Positions 59,083 through 64,000 of a DNA stretch of 64,000 bases are shown piece by piece (position 1 is the first letter of the stretch; the number at the start of each line of letters is the position of its first letter). The notes under the pieces are model-generated. The model was not told the DNA's origin. It ran no database searches and saw only the letters and a program-made list of their open reading frames with translations. Origin of the DNA: Caballeronia sp. dw_19 (GTDB lineage: Bacteria; Pseudomonadota; Gammaproteobacteria; Burkholderiales; Burkholderiaceae); NCBI RefSeq assembly GCF_018449515.1, contig NZ_JAAVUQ010000011.1:124001-188000 (forward strand), given 5' to 3'. Both the position numbers and the translations under genes were made by a program.

Positions 59083-59811
59083 ATGAGCAACGAAAGCCGA
59101 CCAGCGCAAGTCAACGCACACCGCTATGCGGATCCGGTCAACCCGGCGTTGCCGCCAAGCGACTTCAAACTCGACCTATCGCGAGCAGCTTTGGTCGTAG
59201 TCGATCCCCAGAATGATTTCCTGAGTCCTGGCGGCGCGAGTTGGGCGTTGTTCGGCGAAAGCATTGTGGAGAACAACACCGTCTCAAACATCGGGCGGCT
59301 CTTCAAGGCATCAAAGGAAGCGAGCCTCACCGTCGCTGTGTCACCACATTATTACTATCCATGCGATCATGAATGGCACTTCGGTGGCCCCGTGGAAAAA
59401 GTGATGCACAACATTTGCATGTTCGATCGTAAAGGGCCGAATACGCTGGAGGGGTTTGACGGCTCAGGTGCCGATTTTCTCGATGAATACAAGCAATACA
59501 TCCTGGACGGCAAGACGATTATCGCGTCACCCCACAAGATCTACGGCCCGGAGACGAACGACCTGGCTTTGCAATTGCGAAAAAAGGGCGTGACGCAAAT
59601 CATTCTCGCGGGCATGGCCGCGAACCTGTGCATCGAGTCGCACTTGCGCGAGCTCATCGAGCAGGGGTTTGAAGTAGCGGTAGTGCGCGACGCGACTGCG
59701 GGCCCGCGTCTGCCTGAAGGTGATGGCTACCTCGCCGCGATCATCAATTATCGCTTCCTCGCTCACGCGCTTTGGACCACGGACCATACCGTCGAACAAT
59801 TATCGAGCTGA
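59083..59811 (+). CDS. isochorismatase-family cysteine hydrolase
   Basis: 242-aa cytoplasmic hydrolase. The Asp of the triad is in VVVDPQNDFLSPGG (about residue 41) and the nucleophilic Cys in GMAANLCIESHLREL (about residue 184); the intermediate Lys is likely within the EKVMHNICMFDRKGPN or KTIIASPHKIYGP region. Family members hydrolyse amides, ureas or isochorismate. Next to the cyn genes, cleavage of a nitrogen-containing compound such as a carbamate or biuret-like amide is possible but unproven. Confidence 0.87.
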   Translation: MSNESRPAQVNAHRYADPVNPALPPSDFKLDLSRAALVVVDPQNDFLSPGGASWALFGESIVENNTVSNIGRLFKASKEASLTVAVSPHYYYPCDHEWHFGGPVEKVMHNICMFDRKGPNTLEGFDGSGADFLDEYKQYILDGKTIIASPHKIYGPETNDLALQLRKKGVTQIILAGMAANLCIESHLRELIEQGFEVAVVRDATAGPRLPEGDGYLAAIINYRFLAHALWTTDHTVEQLSS

Positions 59812-59837
59812 TGTCCGGACCTGCCGGAGGAACTGCC

Positions 59838-60413
59838 ATGAGCGGTGTCATTGAAGGTTGCCTGCGCTCTTGGCAGGAAGAGTTTTCCAAAGCGCTCAGC
59901 GCTTTTCAACGGTCTGCCATGCAGTCAGGCACCACAGGTTTTGTTTATCGCATGCTCGGATAGCCGCGTGGTTCCGGAGTTTTGACGCAGCGTCGGCCGG
60001 GAGACTTGTTCGTCATTCGTAACGCAGGAAATATTGTTCCGTCGGACGGAGCGGGTCCGGGTGTGCATCGACTTCGGTCGAGTACGCCATGGACTCGCTG
60101 GGAGTGTGCGACAACGCGATCGGCGGCCATTGGGATTGCGGGGCCATTTCCGCCATTGCCACACGCACGTGTCTGGACCACATGGCCGCCGTGGCGAACT
60201 GGTTGCAATATACCGGGTCAAGCGGGGTCATCAATGCCGCGCGGACTCATGCCTTGGCGGCGGACCGGCTTCACGCGTTGACCCCTTCAGAATGTCGTGG
60301 CGCAGTTCGCAAACATCAAGACCGTCCTTGCATCGCGCTGGCTCTTCCGCAACGAAGGTTTTCGCTTCACGCCCGGCGCTATGGCATTTGGTCTGGAGAT
60401 ATCGACGCGCTGA
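59838..60413 (+). pseudogene. cynT: beta-carbonic anhydrase, frameshifted (cynT remnant)
   Basis: An intact start (GGAGG then ATG at 59838, [16 protein letters not shown]) is followed by beta-carbonic-anhydrase pieces spread over three frames: [12 protein letters not shown] from 59944 (zinc Cys and Asp-Arg dyad), [23 protein letters not shown] from 59982, [24 protein letters not shown] from 60077 (zinc His and Cys), [14 protein letters not shown], and NVVAQFANIKTVL from 60291. At least four frame changes plus in-frame stops inactivate it. It directly precedes an intact cyanase gene, the usual cynT-cynS order, where CynT recycles CO2 to bicarbonate for cyanase. Confidence 0.88.
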
Positions 60414-60530
60414 ATTCATGTGGGAACCGTATCGCTTACCGAGCATGCCCGGGTCTATGCCAGAACCCGCCATTCGAAGGTATCAGGAAGCCCGGTCAGA
60501 CAGTGTATTTTAACTTCGAAGGAAATCGTC

Positions 60531-61001
60531 ATGTTGCAGTCTGAAGTTTCCCGGGATGCACGTCTTGCATTGACGGACGTCATTTTGAAAGCAAAGGCCC
60601 TTAAAGACCTGTCATTTGCACAACTCACCGAGGGGACGAACCTCAGCCTCGTTTTTGTCACCGCCGCGCTGCTTGGCCAGCATCCGCTTCCAAAGGAGGC
60701 TGCACAGGTGGTGGGCACTCGCCTGGATCTTGAGCCGGACGCGGTGGCTCTACTTCAGACTGTGCCGTTGCGAGGAACTCTGGAAGCCGGCGTGCCAACG
60801 GACCCGACTATCTATCGCTTCCATGAAATGGTGCAGGTTTATGGGTCGACCCTGAAGGCTCTGGTCCACGAACAATTCGGAGATGGCATCATCAGCGCGG
60901 TCAATTTCACACTCGATATCAAGAAGGTCGAGGATCCAGAGGGCGGTTCGCGGGCAGTCATCATACTCGATGGCAAGTTTCTGCCCTTCAAGCCGTTTTA
61001 G
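60531..61001 (+). CDS. cynS: cyanate hydratase (cyanase)
   Basis: Catalyses cyanate + bicarbonate to carbamate and CO2, giving ammonia. 156 aa, exactly the E. coli length. The catalytic Arg96, Glu99 and Ser122 are in [33 protein letters not shown]. The N-terminal part is the usual helical DNA-binding-like domain. AAGGAAATCGTC precedes the ATG at 60531; a longer frame from 60420 is not conserved. The accompanying carbonic anhydrase gene is broken. Confidence 0.94.
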   Translation: MLQSEVSRDARLALTDVILKAKALKDLSFAQLTEGTNLSLVFVTAALLGQHPLPKEAAQVVGTRLDLEPDAVALLQTVPLRGTLEAGVPTDPTIYRFHEMVQVYGSTLKALVHEQFGDGIISAVNFTLDIKKVEDPEGGSRAVIILDGKFLPFKPF

Positions 61002-61417
61002 GCCGCTTTGGAATACGGTATCCGGTTTGGGCTGGGCGGCCCTGGTCCCCGTGTACTCACCACGACCGCTTCGATTTCCGCGCGGCCACCGTGACTTTGT
61101 CATCGAGACAATGCGCGGACTTGCGTAAGCTTTCCCAGGCCGCCTCGGCATAGCGCTTGGGCTGGCGATTTGCGATGAACAACCGAGCGGGCAGGGTGAG
61201 CGACGCAATAGCTAGCGTGCAGAGCGGAAGCTTCGACACAGGAATTCCGGACATGGCTGTGCAATCAATGCATGTGGTTGACCCGCTGATTGCGATAGTG
61301 CCGGCCGCGGCTAAAAACCGGCGCTTGGCCTGGAAGTAAGCGGAGCAAAAAGTGTTGAAGCCCATACCGCGAAGTGAGGCGGTATGGGACGCGACTACCG
61401 TGTGGGCATGGAGTTGC
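61002..61417. other. intergenic region after cynS
   Basis: Some 415 bases between cynS and the convergent hydrolase gene. A 102-codon frame on the - strand (61057-61365) contains hydrophobic and Cys residues but has no recognised family; otherwise nothing seen. Confidence 0.35.
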
Positions 61418-62398
61418 TTACTTTGGCTGGTTCAAGAAGACGGTAACTTCCTTCAGGAACAGATCGGGATATTGATAGAGCGAGCCGTGATTCGAGTCCG
61501 GGTAGATGATCAACTGGGCGTCCGGCAGGTTTTGCTGCAGAGTGTAGGAGTTGATCGTGTAGTGGACGATATCGTTGCTGCCAGCTACCACCAGGACCGG
61601 TTGCTTGATCGCCTTGAGATAAGCACTGGAATCCGCGCTCGGGGCACCCCAAGCCGCAAACGCGGCCACTTGCGCAGGAGCCACCTTGGCGCCGATAGCG
61701 GCATCCTTATCCACTGTGCGTGCATGGATTCGCGTCAGGAATGCACGTCCGGCAGCTTGCGACGCATCCGACTGGGTGAAGAAGACGTCGAGCAACAAAT
61801 CGTCCTGCGGCGTACGCTTCTTCGCCAGGAATCCCTGGAACTCCGGAGTCAGCGTCGCCATGCCTGCACCGCCTCGCGGTCCGCTTCCCACCAGCACGAC
61901 ACGACGAACCAGATCAGGTTGTTCGATGGTTACTTCCTGCGCGACGAGACTTCCCATCGAGAAGCCCAGCAAATCGGCCTTCGTAATGCCAAGCGCATGA
62001 ATGAAAGCGATTGCCTGCTTTGCCATCGCTTCGATCGTGCCGGGCACTTCGCCGCCGGAGTTGCCAACACCGGCGTTGTCGAAGAGGATCACGTCACGGT
62101 CGTGTGCGAATCCATCGATGACCTTCGGGTCCCAACTATCCAGGTTGCCCACGAAGTGCTGGAAGAACACCAGCGGAACACCGCCGCGTTTTCCGAATCG
62201 ACGATAGGCGAGACGCGTGCCGCCGGCATCGATGAACTGGGTTGGGGCTGTTTGAAACGTGTATGACGTGCCGCTTACCGGCGCGGTCCTGGCGCTCGCG
62301 GCGTTCGCGGCGTTCGCGGGAGTGAGATAAAAAGCCGTTGCGAACGCAGCCACGATAAGGCCCAAACGAAAGCCGGACGTCTTGCTGAAATGCTTCAT
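61418..62398 (-). CDS. exported alpha/beta-hydrolase
   Basis: 326-aa alpha/beta-hydrolase with an N-terminal signal peptide (MKHFSKTSGFRLGLIVAAFATAFYLTPANA). The fold core shows QHFVGNLDSWD at the oxyanion site, GFSMGS as nucleophile elbow, an acid in GSNDIVHYTIN and His in DSNHGSLYQ: a complete triad. Start at 62398; a 51-codon longer frame lacks conservation. Probable periplasmic esterase, haloperoxidase-like or epoxide-hydrolase-like. It follows the GST gene on the same strand by about 60 bases, so the two may be one operon. Confidence 0.82.
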   Translation of the reverse strand: MKHFSKTSGFRLGLIVAAFATAFYLTPANAANAASARTAPVSGTSYTFQTAPTQFIDAGGTRLAYRRFGKRGGVPLVFFQHFVGNLDSWDPKVIDGFAHDRDVILFDNAGVGNSGGEVPGTIEAMAKQAIAFIHALGITKADLLGFSMGSLVAQEVTIEQPDLVRRVVLVGSGPRGGAGMATLTPEFQGFLAKKRTPQDDLLLDVFFTQSDASQAAGRAFLTRIHARTVDKDAAIGAKVAPAQVAAFAAWGAPSADSSAYLKAIKQPVLVVAGSNDIVHYTINSYTLQQNLPDAQLIIYPDSNHGSLYQYPDLFLKEVTVFLNQPK

Positions 62399-62460
62399 GG
62401 TAGTTTTTCCAGATACGGTGGGATAGCAAGGCCCCGGGTACTCAAGGGCGTTGCAATGTG

Positions 62461-63129
62461 TCAGGCCGGCAGTTCCATCACTTGTCCGCTTCGATTCTTC
62501 ACGCTCGGCCGCTCCGATATCTTTGCCTGCCACGCAGACAAGGCCGAACAATCGTCTGGAATCGCAATGCCTGCGGCGCCGGCGTGCATGAGCGCGGCAT
62601 AGACCGTGATGTCGGCTATCGAGAAATCATCGCCGGCCACGTAAGGAGTTGCCTTAAGAACCTCATTGAAGTACTTCATGCCGCGCACGAACTTCTCATT
62701 GTGCCGCTCGCCCCATTCCTTCCTGTGCGCCCATTCAGGGCTCTTGTAGGCTTCCAGGCGCGCACCAAGTCCCGGCGTTGCATGGTGAAAGTAAATGCCA
62801 ACAGCATCGATGAGTTGATCGTCAGCCCGTTTCTGCATCATGTGAATGACCGCTTTTTCCTTCGGGGTCCTGCCTGTGAGCGTTGGGTTCCCATCCAGGT
62901 TGTCGAAATACTCGGTGATCGCAACGCCTTCCGAGATGAACGTGCCGTCGTCGAGTTCGAGAACGGGAACCGTGCCTGCCGGGTTGATGGCGAGAAATGC
63001 GCTTTGCTTGTGCTCGGCCGAAAACAGATCCACCTTCACGAATTCGATTTGGGAATCCAGTCCTTTCTCGGCGAGGACGATACGAATGCGGGCCGGATTC
63101 GGGAAGCCAGGGGTGTCGTAAATTTTCAT
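62461..63129 (-). CDS. glutathione S-transferase family protein
   Basis: 222-aa cytosolic GST. The N-terminal thioredoxin-like domain starts MKIYDTPGFPNPARIRIVLAEKGL, with the cis-Pro loop AGTVPVLELDDGTFISEGVAITEYFD and SNAIL-like Glu-Gly contact. The C-terminal helical domain ends VAGDDFSIADITVYAAL. The ATG at 63129 has AAGGAAC upstream. Promoter region carries three CTATCGATAG operators shared with the divergent tetR gene. Confidence 0.9.
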   Translation of the reverse strand: MKIYDTPGFPNPARIRIVLAEKGLDSQIEFVKVDLFSAEHKQSAFLAINPAGTVPVLELDDGTFISEGVAITEYFDNLDGNPTLTGRTPKEKAVIHMMQKRADDQLIDAVGIYFHHATPGLGARLEAYKSPEWAHRKEWGERHNEKFVRGMKYFNEVLKATPYVAGDDFSIADITVYAALMHAGAAGIAIPDDCSALSAWQAKISERPSVKNRSGQVMELPA

Positions 63130-63149
63130 GATCAGTTCCTTTGTGTTAT

Positions 63150-63254
63150 CTATCGATAGGTAAGGCGTGGGGCGAAGCATGCGACGCTAAGATCACCGTG
63201 TCAAGAACTATCGATCGATAGATAAGCAGCACGATTGTGCTTATCTATCGATAG
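63150..63254. promoter_or_regulatory. three TetR operators between GST and tetR genes
   Basis: CTATCGATAG at 63150-63159 and 63245-63254, and the related 14-bp palindrome CTATCGATCGATAG at 63208-63221. TTATCTATCGATAGG flanks the first and third. The central symmetric CGAT and CTA arms are typical of TetR-family sites. They lie between divergent promoters, so the TetR encoded at 63315 likely controls both genes. Confidence 0.72.
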
Positions 63255-63314
63255 GAATATACTCGATAAAACTTGCTTCTAAACAGCACTGCTATTGGTA
63301 GACGAAGGCTTTTG

Positions 63315-63881
63315 ATGACCACTCCAGACACCAAAGAACGAATCATGAGTGTGGCGCGACTCATGGTGCAGGCGCACGGCTACAACGCACTAAGCTTTCG
63401 TGAAATCGGAAAAGAAGTAGGCGTGTCCAGCGCGAGCATCCATCACCACTTTCCCACCAAAGGCGATCTTGGCGCTGCCCTGGCGCAACGCTATACAGAC
63501 GACGGAAGTGCTGCACTCGAAAAATTGCTGGCCAGTTCCAAAGATGCTCACAAATGCATGACCGGTTACACGGGCATCTTTCGCTCGGCGTTGCTCAATG
63601 ACAATCGGATGTGCCTGGTTGGACTCATGTCCGCCGAGTACGACGACTTGCCCGCAGAGGTGCGAGCAGAGGTCGACCGATTCACTAACGTCAACGTCAA
63701 ATGGTTGACTGAAATCCTCTCGCTTCGAAAATCGAAAGCAGGAAAGGATGCAATTCAACATCAGGCGCTTGCGATCTTCGCCGCTATCGAAGGCGCTCAA
63801 CTTGTCGCGAGAGGGCGGGGTGACATCGCGATGTTCGACCGCGCAGTGGCGGCATACCGGGCGGCTGGGCTGTTCCCTTGA
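63315..63881 (+). CDS. TetR-family transcriptional regulator
   Basis: 188-aa TetR protein. HTH: NALSFREIGKEVGVSSASIHHHFPTKGDLGAAL. The C-terminal domain contains CLVGLMSAEYDDLP. Start at 63315 is used (AAGG upstream), a 14-codon longer frame is not conserved. Divergent from the GST gene over three palindromic operators, so it probably represses GST, the downstream hydrolase, and itself. The 63882-64000 end holds no further gene. Confidence 0.88.
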   Translation: MTTPDTKERIMSVARLMVQAHGYNALSFREIGKEVGVSSASIHHHFPTKGDLGAALAQRYTDDGSAALEKLLASSKDAHKCMTGYTGIFRSALLNDNRMCLVGLMSAEYDDLPAEVRAEVDRFTNVNVKWLTEILSLRKSKAGKDAIQHQALAIFAAIEGAQLVARGRGDIAMFDRAVAAYRAAGLFP

Positions 63882-64000
63882 TGCTCCCTTAACCTCGCTT
63901 ATTCATGCAGCTAAAGTTCACGCCCGGAAAGCGGTTATTCAAGCAGGTTCCTACGATCGTCTAAGCGTGTGATTGGTTGACAGGAGTAAGTACGCTTGGG

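Noticed and set aside
61057..61365. 102-aa Cys-containing protein on the - strand
   Set aside because: No clear start signal, hydrophobic part too irregular for a signal peptide, no family.
1..64000. CRISPR arrays, tRNA, rRNA, insertion sequences, phage genes
   Set aside because: No regularly spaced repeats, cloverleaf or conserved rRNA sequence, transposase or integrase motifs were seen.

Overview
The window looks like part of a Burkholderiaceae genome (Paraburkholderia/Caballeronia/Burkholderia type). Supporting signs are high GC, three Gram-negative 'Porin_4' porins with exported N-termini, a Bug-type binding protein with TctA/TctB permeases, an AAHS aromatic-acid MFS carrier, an RND pump beside many LysR/TetR/IclR regulators, and catabolic operons with tight ATGA overlaps. 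No rRNA, tRNA, CRISPR array, insertion sequence or phage gene was recognised.

Layout. (1) 1-2.7 kb: end of a phosphate acetyltransferase gene, then ackA and fabI, translationally coupled. (2) 2.8-18.5 kb: an aromatic catabolic cluster. It has two IclR regulators, a porin, and a long + strand operon encoding a Rieske ferredoxin, a small protein, a Rieske oxygenase, SDRs, a cupin, a meta-cleavage-type hydrolase, a ThDP enzyme, an aspartate-dehydrogenase homologue, an aldehyde dehydrogenase, an extradiol dioxygenase, a ferredoxin reductase and an AAHS transporter. Read as a pathway: uptake, three-component ring oxygenation, dehydrogenation, extradiol cleavage, hydrolysis, then decarboxylation of a 2-oxo acid and oxidation of the aldehyde. 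The substrate is not visible. Two TGTTCC-N6-GGAACA-type palindromes, before the porin and before the operon, are candidate IclR operators. (3) 18.6-20.7 kb: a dihydroxyphthalate-decarboxylase-like protein and a second porin on the - strand. (4) 21-28.7 kb: a LysR regulator and a tripartite tricarboxylate transporter operon with a flavoprotein, a beta-hydroxyacid dehydrogenase and a dienelactone hydrolase.

(5) 29.1-42.5 kb is the most unusual part. A - strand operon encodes a CZB-domain protein, a spermidine-synthase-like protein and a six-subunit Hyf/complex-I-like membrane complex (HyfB, C, E, F, G, I). Its large subunit has lost all four nickel-binding cysteines, so it should not be a hydrogenase. 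Around it are a YoaK-family membrane protein, an unknown 166-aa protein, an HPr-like protein without the phosphorylatable histidine, a second spermidine-synthase paralogue and a ribbon-helix-helix regulator. The same 19-bp palindrome (ATGATAAT-NNCG-type) occurs in four promoter or intergenic regions here, including that of the ribbon-helix-helix gene, which suggests one regulon.

(6) 42.4-56.2 kb: an M20 hydrolase remnant, a LysR gene divergent from a LlpE-like hydrolase with a substituted nucleophile, TetR and MarR regulators, a porin, and a complete RND efflux operon with its own TetR. This stretch looks less GC-rich than the catabolic regions. (7) 56.2-64 kb: small exported proteins, a molybdopterin-oxidoreductase remnant, a TetR-isochorismatase pair, a cyn locus in which cynT is broken by several frameshifts while cynS is intact, an exported alpha/beta-hydrolase, and a GST divergent from a TetR gene with three repeated operators.
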